Positions 21,690 to 29,240 of a stretch of DNA of 29,240 nucleotides are shown piece after piece. The position numbers were made by a program, and so were the translations under genes. How positions within the stretch are numbered: the first letter of the stretch is position 1; each line of letters starts with the position of its first letter. Under the pieces are notes generated by a model that worked only from the letters and a program-made list of their open reading frames with translations, made no database searches and was not told where the DNA came from. Origin of the DNA: an uncultured Oscillospiraceae bacterium. GTDB lineage: Bacteria > Bacillota_A > Clostridia > Oscillospirales > Oscillospiraceae. Where the stretch lies: contig CAAEDK010000121.1 in assembly GCA_900754605.1 (NCBI GenBank), positions 1-29,240 of the forward strand. Reading direction: 5' to 3'.

Positions 21690-23760
21690 ACTAATTATTG
21701 CAGAAAAACCGAGTGTGGCAAAATCTATCGCATCGGCCCTGGGTGCTTCATCCAGGGCCGATGGCTTTTATGAGGGCAGCGGCCTTCTTGTATCCTGGTG
21801 CGTTGGGCACCTGGTATCCCCGATGGATGCGGGCGGCTATGACGAGCGTTTCAAGAAATGGCGCTATGACGATCTTCCCATTCTGCCGGAGCCGTTCCGC
21901 TATGTGCTGGCATCGGGTAAAGAGGACGCTTTTGAAAATCTTCGCACTCTGATGAACCGCCCCGATGTGGATACCATTGTCAATGCCTGTGACGCCGGGC
22001 GTGAAGGTGAGCTGATCTTCCGTCTGGTGTATGAAATGACCGGCTGCCGCAAGCCGGTCCTTCGCCTCTGGATTTCCTCGATGGAGGACAGCGCTATCCG
22101 AGAGGGCTTTTCTGACCTGCGCCCCGGCGCCGATTATGAAGCATTGTATCAATCAGCCCTGTGCCGCCAGAAAGCGGATTGGCTGGTGGGGATCAACGCC
22201 ACGCGCCTTTTCTCCGTTCTCTATCACCGTACCCTGAATGTGGGCCGTGTGCAGACGCCTACGCTGGCAATGCTGGCGGAGCGTGACGCAAAGATCACAC
22301 TGTTCCACAAGGAAAAATATCATCTGCTGCGCCTGACGCTGGACGGAGCCGAAGCGGTGTCGGAGAAGTTCACCGATTCGGCAGCGGCGGAGCAGGCAGC
22401 GGCCATGTGCAAGGGTGCGGCCATAACCTGTACCTCTGTCACGAAAGAGCAGAAAAAAGAACAGCCTCCGAAGCTCTATGACCTTACCACCTTGCAGCGT
22501 GAGGCAAACCGCCTGTTTGGATACACAGCGAAGCAGACCCTTGACTACGCACAAAGCCTCTACGAAAAGAAGCTGCTGACCTATCCCCGCACAGACAGCC
22601 GGTATCTGACCTCCGACATGGCAGAAACGGCCTCCTGCGTCATCTATCTGGCGGCGAAGGTGCCGCCCTTTGACGGGATCAGCAACTTCTTCCCGCTGGT
22701 GGAGGCCATGATTTCCGACAAGGACGTATCCGACCACCACGCCATTATCCCCACGATGGAGATTGAAAAGGCAGATATCAAGGGTCTGCCTCTGGGCGAG
22801 CGCAATTTGTTCCTCCTTGTCTGCTGCAAGCTGCTGTGTGCATCGGCGGAGCCGTATGTGTATGAGGCAGTCACGGTAACTTTTGACTGCGGCGGTCATT
22901 CCTTTACCACAAAGGGCAAGTGCATCCTCTCCGAAGGCTGGCGGGAGATCGACCGTATTTTCCGCGCCTTCCTGAAGGAAAAGCCTGCGGACGGGGACGG
23001 CGGCACGCTCCCGGACTTCACCGAAGGGCAGACTTTTGACGGCGCGGAGGTTTCCGTCACCGAGCATTTTACCCAGCCGCCGAAGCCCTACTCCGAAGAT
23101 ACCCTCCTGTCCGCTATGGAGAACGCAGGCAAGGATGATATTCCCGATGAGGCGGAGCGAAAAGGTCTTGGCACGCCTGCGACCAGGGCGGCTATCATCG
23201 AAAAGCTGGTAGCAGCCGGATTTGTGGAGCGCAAGGGCAAGAGCCTGATCCCCACAAAAGCCGGTATCAACCTTGTCACAGTCTTGCCGGAGCCGCTGAC
23301 CTCTCCCATGCTGACGGCGGAATGGGAACAAAAATTGACGGAGATCGCAAAGGGCGGCGCTGACCCGGATACATTCATGGACGGTATCCGCACGATGGTT
23401 CAAGAGATCGTGTCCACCTATTCCTGCATTTCCGAGGATGGCAAAAAGCTGTTTGCCCCGGAGAAGGAAGTGATCGGTACCTGCCCTCGCTGCGGCCAGC
23501 CGGTTTATGAGGGCAAGAAGAACTTTGCGTGTTCGGATCGGTCCTGCGGTTTCGTTCTCTGGAAAAATGACCGCTTCTGGACGAGCCGCAAGAAGGAGCT
23601 GACAAAGAAGATGGCAACGGACCTTCTGAAAAAGGGCCGCACTTCTGTCCGTGGGATGTGGTCTGAAAAGAAGCAGTCCACCTATGACGCTGCCGTGATT
23701 CTGGATGACACGGGCGGCAAGTACATCAATTTCAAGCTGGAATTTCCGAAAAAAAGATAA
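21682..23760 (+). CDS. topB: DNA topoisomerase III (type IA), ICE-borne
   Basis: A 692-residue type IA topoisomerase. The Toprim domain begins [19 protein letters not shown] (E8) and includes DAGREGE (104-110). The catalytic tyrosine is Y301 in [11 protein letters not shown]-terminal zinc ribbon has CPRCG and CSDRSCG. The length matches plasmid and ICE TopB proteins. It probably resolves linked strands during transfer or replication of the ICE. It shares ATGAGTAA with the preceding stop, which shows tight coupling. A ribosome site AAGGAGG for the next gene overlaps its end. Confidence 0.93.
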   Translation: MSKLIIAEKPSVAKSIASALGASSRADGFYEGSGLLVSWCVGHLVSPMDAGGYDERFKKWRYDDLPILPEPFRYVLASGKEDAFENLRTLMNRPDVDTIVNACDAGREGELIFRLVYEMTGCRKPVLRLWISSMEDSAIREGFSDLRPGADYEALYQSALCRQKADWLVGINATRLFSVLYHRTLNVGRVQTPTLAMLAERDAKITLFHKEKYHLLRLTLDGAEAVSEKFTDSAAAEQAAAMCKGAAITCTSVTKEQKKEQPPKLYDLTTLQREANRLFGYTAKQTLDYAQSLYEKKLLTYPRTDSRYLTSDMAETASCVIYLAAKVPPFDGISNFFPLVEAMISDKDVSDHHAIIPTMEIEKADIKGLPLGERNLFLLVCCKLLCASAEPYVYEAVTVTFDCGGHSFTTKGKCILSEGWREIDRIFRAFLKEKPADGDGGTLPDFTEGQTFDGAEVSVTEHFTQPPKPYSEDTLLSAMENAGKDDIPDEAERKGLGTPATRAAIIEKLVAAGFVERKGKSLIPTKAGINLVTVLPEPLTSPMLTAEWEQKLTEIAKGGADPDTFMDGIRTMVQEIVSTYSCISEDGKKLFAPEKEVIGTCPRCGQPVYEGKKNFACSDRSCGFVLWKNDRFWTSRKKELTKKMATDLLKKGRTSVRGMWSEKKQSTYDAAVILDDTGGKYINFKLEFPKKR

Positions 23761-23772
23761 GGAGGGACACAC

Positions 23773-25623
23773 ATGCCATATTACGATCACGACAAGGATT
23801 ATCCCTTTGCCGCCTTTATCACCAATCTTGGCAAGTACAACGAGGGCGAGCTTGTGGGCGAGTGGGTGAAGTTTCCCACCACCGCCGAGGAATTGAAAGA
23901 AGTGTTTAAGCGTATCGGGATCGGCCAGAAGGATGACTTCGGCAATCCCTATGAGGAATGGTTCATCACGGACTATGACTGCTATGTGGACGGTCTTTAC
24001 AGTAAGCTGGGTGAATATGAAAATCTGGACGAGCTGAATTATCTGGCATCGAAGCTGGATGAAATGAGCGAAAGCGAATACGCACAGTTTCAGGCCGGTA
24101 TGGAAATGGGCGACCATTGCGGCAGCCTGCAGGAGATCATCAACCTCACCGAGAATCTAGATTGCTATGAGGTTTACCCCGATATCCATGACTATGACGA
24201 TCTGGGCCGCTATTACATCGAAGAACTGGACGTTATGCAGGTGCCAGAGCATTTGCAGAATTACATCGACTATGAGGCCTACGGCCGGGACGTTGCGTTG
24301 GAGGAAAACGGCACCTTCACGGATCAGGGCTATGTGCGTGATACGGGTGACAGTTTCCATGAGTATTACGACGGTGAGCGCGGCAGTATCCCCGACGAGT
24401 ACCGGGTGATGACCTTTCAGGACGATCTTCCCGAAGAAGAAAAATCCGAGTGGGCTATGGATATCGCCTTTGACATGGATGAGTTTTTCCGTCAGAACAA
24501 TCCGCAGTATGCGGCGGAGCACCCAGAGGCACACGCCGCAAAGGAAGAAATTTACGAAAACCTGATGGCCGGGCGCATTTCCGCTCTGGATGAAAAGTTG
24601 GCGGCGCTGGGGCAGACGCAGGAGGACTATCTTCCTTCGGAGATTGAAAAGTTCAAGGACGCCACGGGCTATGAGGAATTTCTTGATTTTGACCCGGCGG
24701 AGGTCAAGACCGCTTTGGATGACCCGGACAAGTCCCATGCGGATGAAATGCTGGCTGCTGCGGAAAGAGCGGAACGGGAGTATGCGGCAGCGGCAGCCGC
24801 CTATGTGCAGACTCCGGCGGATATCGTGGCACAGGCCCAGGCCGTTCAGGATCAGGCTGCGGAAAACAGCTTTTCCATTTATCAGCTCAAAGGCGGCAAT
24901 GAAACGCTGGACTATCGTTTCGAGCCGCTGGACAGTATCCACCGCAACGGCCTTTCCGTGAAGCCGGAAAATTACGAGCTGGTCTATGAAGCGCCGCTGA
25001 CGGCGAAGGACGATCTGGAAAGCATTTATACCCGGTTCAATGTGGACCGCCCGGCAGACTTCACCGGGCACTCCCTGTCCGTATCGGATATCGTAGTGCT
25101 GCATCAGGACGGAAAGAACACCGCTCATTACTGCGATAGGGTGGGCTTTACCGAAGTGCCAGAGTTTTTGCGGGAACGGCAGCCGGAGCTTACCCCGGAT
25201 GATCTGGAAACCGGCGAGCGCATCCGGACGCCCAGGGGCAGTTTTTATGTGACTGCCATGAGCCGGGAGCAGATGGAGGCAGCCGGTTACGGCATCCACC
25301 ATATTTCCGATGACGGGAAGTATCTTATCATGGGAAACGGCACACGGGCCTTTGCCGTGGCAGCGGAGCAGCCGGAAAAGGACAATCCTCTCCGCACCGC
25401 TGAAATGACGCTGGAGGATGACTACGGCATGATCGATGGCGTTATCAACAACGGCAGACGCGGTGAAGAATTGGAAAAAGCCCAGGAGTACGCAGATCGG
25501 ACAACGCCGGAGAAGCCTTCCATCCATGAGCGGCTGGAGGACGCGAAACGGGAGTGTGCCGAGCATAAGCCACCGGAGGGCAAGAAGCCCGGTCGTGATG
25601 TGCCGGAGCATGGTTGCCTATGA
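23773..25623 (+). CDS. ArdA-like antirestriction / YodL / DUF4316 fusion
   Basis: A 616-residue acidic protein. Residues 5-170 match ArdA antirestriction proteins (FAAFITNLGKYNEGELVGEW, DYDCYVDGLYSKLGEYENLDELNYLA), which mimic DNA and block type I restriction enzymes. Residues about 370-470 form a YodL-type domain (FSIYQLKGGNETLDYRFEPL, with DIVVLHQDGKNTAHYCD). The last 110 residues match DUF4316 (YLIMGNGTRAFAVAAE, RTAEMTLEDDYGMIDGVINN). The fusion joins anti-restriction to domains of unknown job, and the methyltransferase upstream would give a second protection layer. GGAGGG precedes ATG 23773. The small Cys-rich gene starts within its stop codon. Confidence 0.85.
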   Translation: MPYYDHDKDYPFAAFITNLGKYNEGELVGEWVKFPTTAEELKEVFKRIGIGQKDDFGNPYEEWFITDYDCYVDGLYSKLGEYENLDELNYLASKLDEMSESEYAQFQAGMEMGDHCGSLQEIINLTENLDCYEVYPDIHDYDDLGRYYIEELDVMQVPEHLQNYIDYEAYGRDVALEENGTFTDQGYVRDTGDSFHEYYDGERGSIPDEYRVMTFQDDLPEEEKSEWAMDIAFDMDEFFRQNNPQYAAEHPEAHAAKEEIYENLMAGRISALDEKLAALGQTQEDYLPSEIEKFKDATGYEEFLDFDPAEVKTALDDPDKSHADEMLAAAERAEREYAAAAAAYVQTPADIVAQAQAVQDQAAENSFSIYQLKGGNETLDYRFEPLDSIHRNGLSVKPENYELVYEAPLTAKDDLESIYTRFNVDRPADFTGHSLSVSDIVVLHQDGKNTAHYCDRVGFTEVPEFLRERQPELTPDDLETGERIRTPRGSFYVTAMSREQMEAAGYGIHHISDDGKYLIMGNGTRAFAVAAEQPEKDNPLRTAEMTLEDDYGMIDGVINNGRRGEELEKAQEYADRTTPEKPSIHERLEDAKRECAEHKPPEGKKPGRDVPEHGCL

Positions 25624-25817
25624 GCCGAAGTAAAAAATGGCGGCTGGAATGGGCGTTCTTCCTGGGTGAGAACGGCAGGCGGCAGTATAACCATATCTGT
25701 AAAAAATGTGTTCATGGCTGCAAGCAGAGTTTCCAGGCGTGTCTGGTCGCTTGTCCGCATTACAATTCCAAACGATCTAAAATCTGTGAGGATAGGGGTG
25801 GAAAAACCGCAGAATAA
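25620..25817 (+). CDS. small cysteine-rich protein, copy B
   Basis: A 65-residue basic protein homologous to the one at 3171-3362 (31 of 51 aligned residues by hand). It has CKKCVHGC, KQSFQACLVACPHY and SKRSK. The C-x2-C-x3-C plus CPHY pattern suggests a metal site; an extra Cys is present in ACLV. ATG 25620 overlaps the preceding TGA (ATGA), so it is coupled to the ArdA fusion and is the last gene of the transfer operon. No named function is known to me. Being coupled to an antirestriction gene here and to a replication gene in copy A, it may act on DNA-bound proteins, but this is a guess. Confidence 0.75.
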   Translation: MSRSKKWRLEWAFFLGENGRRQYNHICKKCVHGCKQSFQACLVACPHYNSKRSKICEDRGGKTAE

Positions 25818-25924
25818 TTCCCTGTATCCGTATTTTTAAAGGGAGCCTTTATGATTTCTCATGTGTCGGTCTGCTTGTTGGCACATGGAGAAAAAGGCTT
25901 GATTTCAGACATTTTCAGGCACAC

Positions 25925-25977
25925 AAAACGGGAGTACAGCTTTTCGGTTCGTCCGATCGGCTGTACTCCCGTTTTTT
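25925..25977. terminator. strong bidirectional terminator
   Basis: AAAACGGGAGTACAGC (25925-25940) pairs perfectly with GCTGTACTCCCGTTTT (25960-25975), with T-runs at both outer ends. The 16-bp stem ends the long + strand transfer operon and the convergent minus-strand Bro-N gene. Confidence 0.9.
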
Positions 25978-26854
25978 ATTTATTTTCGTCATTATCAGGC
26001 TTTTCCGTTTCCGCTACACTTTCTATCATGTCAACGACTACGGCATTAAGCTGTGCGGCGTTCTGCGATGTAATGACCGGACGCCCGGTATCCTTTTCGA
26101 TATCCTGCCGAACCTGACCGGCATAGCTGCCGCCACGACGGGCAATCTTCTGACTTTCAGAAAAACCTTCCGGCTGATGTGCTTTTGACAGTTCTGTGGT
26201 TGTTGCCTCTGCCAACATATTCAGCACAATTTCCATCGTACTCATGTTATCACGAAGATTTTCCTTTTTCAGCCCTTTCAGCTTCTTATATTGCCGAGTA
26301 GTCATGCCGGACCATGCTTTCGTGATCTCATCGGTGAGAATGGCATACTCTTTTCCCTGCTGTACGCCGCGCTCCTGCCATTCCGCAGTAAGCTCATTAC
26401 GGACACGGATAGAAAGAAGCCGCTGATGAATCCAGTCTGTATCATATCCCTTTTTCTGATAGGTCTCTAATGCACGGTCGATTGCCTGTTCCGGGTCAAT
26501 CGTTTCTTCGATGCGTTCACGGCCGACCTGAGCAAGCCAGAGTTTGAATGGTTCAGCCTTAGGTGATGGGATGGACTGAATAATGCGTAAGATCTGTTCA
26601 GCCGTTGCCGCCAACACTTTACGCTTTTTGCCTGTTGCACCCATCATTGCTACCTGGGGACAATTTGTCCCCAGGTAGCTTGCAAGCTGTTCATCACGCT
26701 TACGCATTTTTTTGAGGTAGTCTGTTGGATTAGAGCTATCTGTCAGGACAGCAATAACATCCACAACAGAGAAATACCATTCTTCTTGTTCTTCGTCCCA
26801 TGCGGTGCGTATTTTTCTATCTTCAAAAAGCTGGATGGAATTATTTTCGTCCAT
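25976..26854 (-). CDS. Bro-N domain protein (phage antirepressor-like)
   Basis: A 292-residue protein. Residues 1-110 form a BRO-N domain: SIQLFEDRKIRTAWDEEQEE, WYFSVVDVIAVLTDSSNPTD, then YLGTNCPQV and KRKVLAATAEQILRIIQSI. The C-terminal part (LWLAQVGRERIEETIDPEQ, and helices to 270) matches the longer DinD/BRO-like proteins of bacteria and mobile elements. BRO-N is a DNA-binding domain of phage regulators; the target is unknown. ATG 26854 follows AAGGAGG; an ATG 33 bases upstream lacks one. A perfect 31-base palindrome lies within the codons for YLGTNCPQV. It converges on the transfer operon at a shared terminator. Confidence 0.85.
   Translation of the reverse strand: MDENNSIQLFEDRKIRTAWDEEQEEWYFSVVDVIAVLTDSSNPTDYLKKMRKRDEQLASYLGTNCPQVAMMGATGKKRKVLAATAEQILRIIQSIPSPKAEPFKLWLAQVGRERIEETIDPEQAIDRALETYQKKGYDTDWIHQRLLSIRVRNELTAEWQERGVQQGKEYAILTDEITKAWSGMTTRQYKKLKGLKKENLRDNMSTMEIVLNMLAEATTTELSKAHQPEGFSESQKIARRGGSYAGQVRQDIEKDTGRPVITSQNAAQLNAVVVDMIESVAETEKPDNDENK
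26649..26679. repeat. perfect 31-bp palindrome inside the Bro-N gene
   Basis: GCTACCTGGGGACAA (26649-26663), one central T, and TTGTCCCCAGGTAGC (26665-26679) form a perfect 15-bp inverted repeat. It is translated as part of ASYLGTNCPQVA on the minus strand. The RNA or single-stranded DNA would fold into a very stable hairpin within coding sequence. Confidence 0.9.
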
Positions 26855-27097
26855 GCGCTTCAACCTCCTTAGAGTATGTATTTTCATTTTAACATGAAAG
26901 GGGTTCTATTTCTATAAGAGAAGCAAATTTCGCCGTAGTAGGCGTTGTGGGAATGTGCGTAAACTGTCAAGATTGCGAGGCTGTGGGAAAGCTGTTTGCA
27001 GACCTGTGGGAAAAGGCTTATCTTTTTCCATCAGGTTGTGAATGGCTTTTCCATCGGCACGAGCGGCAGTTTTCCATATTTCCATGACGCAAGAAAA

Positions 27098-27430
27098 TCA
27101 TCCAACGATCAGCCGGTACACCGTCAGCGGCACATACCACACTGCCACAATCAACCGCCATGCCAGGACGAAGCCGCCGATCACGCCGCCAATTATGAAG
27201 TTCAGCGCAAACAGGGCGATCCCTCCACCCAGGGAGCCGCCGCCCGGCACGATCCAGAGGCACATCCGATGGAGTCCAAACGGCAGCCCGCAGAGTATCC
27301 AGAGCCATACATAGTCAAGTTCTCCGTTCTTTATGCAGGCGGATTTGAAGATACAATACAGAATCAGCGCCACAATCACGGGCAGTACACTTTTGAAGAA
27401 AAATGCTTTGATTGCTTCGCTTCTTGTCAT
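27098..27430 (-). CDS. DUF6050 family membrane protein
   Basis: A 110-residue membrane protein. Hydrophobic segments include FFFKSVLPVIVALILYCIF, VWLWILCGLPFGL and a C-terminal pair GGGIALFALNFIIGGVIGG / FVLAWRLIVAVWYVPL. The pattern matches DUF6050 proteins of clostridial ICEs; the function is unknown. ATG 27430 follows AAGGAGG by eight bases, whereas an ATG 27 bases upstream has no site. A TATAAT promoter precedes it. It lies between the Bro-N gene and the relaxase gene on the same strand. Confidence 0.75.
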   Translation of the reverse strand: MTRSEAIKAFFFKSVLPVIVALILYCIFKSACIKNGELDYVWLWILCGLPFGLHRMCLWIVPGGGSLGGGIALFALNFIIGGVIGGFVLAWRLIVAVWYVPLTVYRLIVG

Positions 27431-27456
27431 CGGTAAAACCTCCTTCCGCAGTTCCA

Positions 27457-27462
27457 TTATAC
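27457..27462 (-). promoter_or_regulatory. -10 element for the DUF6050 gene
   Basis: A perfect TATAAT on the minus strand, 27 bases before the start codon at 27430. No convincing -35 hexamer is visible, so strength is uncertain. Confidence 0.4.
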
Positions 27463-27501
27463 AGGATGCCGGGAGCTGCGCCCAGCGTCTTTCAAAGAAA
27501 T

Positions 27502-28845
27502 TTATTCAAGTTCATGCCGCCGCTGTTGTTCCTGTTCCTTTGGAACGGCCAGCAGTGCATCCACATTTTGCTTGACGGTCTCGTATTCCTGGACTTCGGT
27601 TCTTGCGGTTTTGTACTCTGCAAGGAGCCGTTCCTTTTCTGCGTTGAGATTGGCAAGCTCCGTTTTCATGCTTTCCGTTGTCGGCAGCGGCACAGCCCCC
27701 AGCCGTTTCAATTCTCTGGTGGCCGCTTCAAAAAGGATGATCTCGCCCTCATGCCCCCGCAGGAACTTTTCTTTATCATTTGATTTACGGTATCGGTCAT
27801 AAAGCGGCTTTAGCTGACGGTAAGTTCCGGCATGCTTCATCACAAGGGCAAGTTCGGCACTTCTGCTTTCTATCCGCTTGATCTCTGCATGAGCGGTATC
27901 CCTGCGTGCGGATACTGCGGTCAATTTGCTTTCCAGTTCTCCATAACTGCTTATCCCGTGTTCCGTCAGGAAATTCATGGTCTTGGCGGCCTGTTTCAGA
28001 TTGTTCAGCTTTGCCCAATGGGTGAAGCCTGCGCTCTGCTGTGCCTTGATGTTATTCTGGATATCAATGAGCAGGCTGATCTTTCCGTTCTGCGGTTTCG
28101 GCTGGCGGGAAGGTCTGGAACGTCCGGCAATCCGGGCGGCAAGGGCTTCTTCGGTGTAGTCCACACCCAGGGTTTTCAGACGGGTGAATCGTTCCTGATC
28201 CGGCGCTCTGGCGGAGATATATTTGCCCCGCTTGATCTCATAGCCTTCTCTCTGCAGGCGACGAAGCAGTTCTTCTAAATCGGAACAGGCTGGCAGAAGC
28301 CGGTCAATGGCAGCTTTCAACTTTGCCTTATAGCTGGTGCCGTTCTGTGCAGCCTGATGTTCAATATAGCTCTTGCCCTTGTCCTGTCCTGGGATGATGA
28401 CAGACAGACCGTGTTCCTTGCAAAGCCGGTCCGAAGTGCGGCGGATATAGTGATAACTCCGCTTGTTGGAATGATAGTGCTTGTGATCCGCAAAGCTGAC
28501 CGTATTGAAAATCAGGTGGTTATGAACATGATCTTTGTCTATGTGGGTGGTAAGGACAAATTCATACTTGCCGCCCAGGATTTCTTTTGCAAGTTCCATG
28601 CCTATTTCATGGGCCTGTTCCGGCGTAACCTCCCCAGGCTGAAAGGCTTGGATCAGATGGCGACCCAGGTTCGTTCCCTTGTCGATGGCATGGCGGCGGG
28701 TCCAGGAAAATTCGATATCCGCAGTTTCGGCGGCACAGCCATAGGAAGAAACAAGCAGCTTTCCGTCCGTCTTTTCCGGGTTACAGATATAGTCAATGGC
28801 GGCTTTCAGCGTTGACTTGATAGGATGTGTCTTTGTAACTGCCAT
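27502..28845 (-). CDS. ICE relaxase (MobP/VirD2-like mobilization nuclease)
   Basis: A 447-residue relaxase of the type that nicks DNA at oriT and pilots the strand through the secretion channel. The nicking tyrosine is probably Y19 in AAIDYICNPEK. The metal triad lies in THIDKDHVHNHLIFNTV (H101 to H110, HxDxxHxHxH). A second half rich in coiled coil follows. GRHLIQAFQPGEVTPEQAHEIG is typical of the clostridial relaxase/mobilization nuclease domain. It overlaps MobC by 40 bases and is the ICE's own relaxase, distinct from the MobQ enzyme at 5006-6595. Transcription runs opposite to the transfer operon, away from the oriT candidate at the right edge. Confidence 0.92.
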   Translation of the reverse strand: MAVTKTHPIKSTLKAAIDYICNPEKTDGKLLVSSYGCAAETADIEFSWTRRHAIDKGTNLGRHLIQAFQPGEVTPEQAHEIGMELAKEILGGKYEFVLTTHIDKDHVHNHLIFNTVSFADHKHYHSNKRSYHYIRRTSDRLCKEHGLSVIIPGQDKGKSYIEHQAAQNGTSYKAKLKAAIDRLLPACSDLEELLRRLQREGYEIKRGKYISARAPDQERFTRLKTLGVDYTEEALAARIAGRSRPSRQPKPQNGKISLLIDIQNNIKAQQSAGFTHWAKLNNLKQAAKTMNFLTEHGISSYGELESKLTAVSARRDTAHAEIKRIESRSAELALVMKHAGTYRQLKPLYDRYRKSNDKEKFLRGHEGEIILFEAATRELKRLGAVPLPTTESMKTELANLNAEKERLLAEYKTARTEVQEYETVKQNVDALLAVPKEQEQQRRHELE

Positions 28846-29135
28846 ATCTCATCCAGCCTTTCCCGTATCTCGTCCATGTCGGCCTGATACGCAGGACCTC
28901 CGGCGTTGATCCGCTTGGCAATCTGGTTGATATTCCGACCAATGGCGGAAAGCTCTTTGGTAAATGCCTTGATATCTGCGGTGTCCGTATAGATGATATA
29001 TCCGTCAATCGCCATCTTGCGGAGGTAAGCGCCATATCTGCGTGTGGGGAGTTGGCTCATTTTTTCGTCTATGAGCCGTTTTTCGTCCTCCGTGACATAG
29101 AATTTTATTTGAATATTTCGCTTTCGGTTTGCCAT
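28806..29135 (-). CDS. mobC: MobC-like relaxosome accessory protein
   Basis: A 109-residue basic protein. The N-terminus RNIQIKFYVTEDEKRLIDEKM is a ribbon-helix-helix DNA-binding unit. AIGRNINQIAKRINAGG in the C-terminal half is the MobC signature (GxNxNQIAK). It should bind near oriT and help the relaxase open the DNA. ATG 29135 follows GGAGG by eight bases; a longer frame from 29228 would run through the oriT-like repeats and has no ribosome site. Its end overlaps the relaxase gene start in another frame. Confidence 0.88.
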   Translation of the reverse strand: MANRKRNIQIKFYVTEDEKRLIDEKMSQLPTRRYGAYLRKMAIDGYIIYTDTADIKAFTKELSAIGRNINQIAKRINAGGPAYQADMDEIRERLDEIWQLQRHILSSQR

Positions 29136-29161
29136 GCGCCGCCTCCGTTCCTCATAAGGGT

Positions 29162-29223
29162 TTGGGACTATCCCAACAAGCAATTTTGAATTTTCGGGTA
29201 AGGGACCTGAAAATCTCAAAATT
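29162..29223 (-). other. candidate ICE oriT upstream of mobC
   Basis: AATTTTGAATTTTC (29182-29195) pairs with GAAAATCTCAAAATT (29209-29223) with a single extra base, enclosing a 13-base GC-rich loop. A second repeat TTGGGA (29162-29167) / TCCCAA (29171-29176) lies between it and mobC. Inverted repeats directly before mobC-relaxase genes are the usual place of oriT. The nick site cannot be fixed from the window. Confidence 0.65.
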
Positions 29224-29240
29224 CGCAAGCGGGTACTCGC

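Noticed and set aside
22153..24117. Long minus-strand open frame (654 codons) opposite topB and ardA
   Set aside because: It runs across the boundary of two well-supported genes and resembles no family; it is a shadow of their codon bias.
26946..27012. Three TGTGGGAA repeats
   Set aside because: Spacing is irregular (36 and 23 bases), and they lie between two minus-strand genes with no clear partner; probably chance.
1..29240. CRISPR arrays, tRNA and rRNA genes
   Set aside because: No regularly spaced repeats of CRISPR length and no tRNA or rRNA signature were seen on either strand.

Overview
The window is mobile DNA from a Gram-positive anaerobe, most likely a gut Clostridia species (Lachnospiraceae or Oscillospiraceae type). 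This rests on the gene families (PrgI, VirB4, DUF4315, DUF4366, ArdA-YodL-DUF4316, Bro-N, MobC/MobP), strong AGGAGG ribosome sites, frequent TTG starts and a fairly GC-rich backbone. No core chromosomal gene, tRNA or rRNA was seen.

Layout. (1) Bases 1-47 look like the last codons of a large serine recombinase from a neighbouring element, followed by a hairpin. (2) About 145-10859 is a complete, roughly 10.7 kb mobilizable element inserted in a maff2-type conjugation gene. A 21-bp near-identical direct repeat bounds it, and a 21-bp near-identical inverted repeat lies just inside each end. It carries an AT-rich cargo operon (XRE regulator, SnoaL-like protein, metallo-beta-lactamase-fold hydrolase), a divergent XRE regulator, a small Cys-rich protein, a RepA_N-like protein, a DUF3847 protein, a candidate MobQ-type oriT, a cysteine-free MGMT-like (ATL) protein behind a palindromic operator, a MobA/MobL relaxase, a CHC2 primase, a VapE-type helicase, an iteron-like array and a large serine recombinase. 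(3) From 10843 the host integrative and conjugative element (ICE) resumes with the 3' end of maff2. It continues as one + strand transfer operon: VirB6/TrbL-like, PrgI, VirB4, a small protein, a C5 cytosine methyltransferase, an NlpC/P60 wall hydrolase split by a group II intron (17689-20246), DUF4315, DUF4366 with an SH3 domain, topoisomerase III, an ArdA-YodL-DUF4316 fusion and a second copy of the Cys-rich small protein. The operon ends at a strong bidirectional terminator. (4) The minus-strand block holds a Bro-N protein, a DUF6050 membrane protein, the ICE relaxase (MobP type) and MobC, with a strong candidate ICE oriT at the right edge.

How it works together. The ICE supplies a type IV secretion apparatus, a wall hydrolase, a relaxase with its accessory protein, a topoisomerase and anti-restriction functions. 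The inserted element has its own integrase, relaxase, probable oriT and replication genes but no secretion genes, so it probably borrows the transfer channel of a host ICE. The most notable points are the nested, apparently tandem insertion at maff2; a 31/51-identical Cys-rich small protein carried by both elements; two well-formed oriT candidates for two relaxase classes; the iteron-like array; and a methyltransferase whose target-recognition region looks family-like and codon-adapted in a different frame from the open one.
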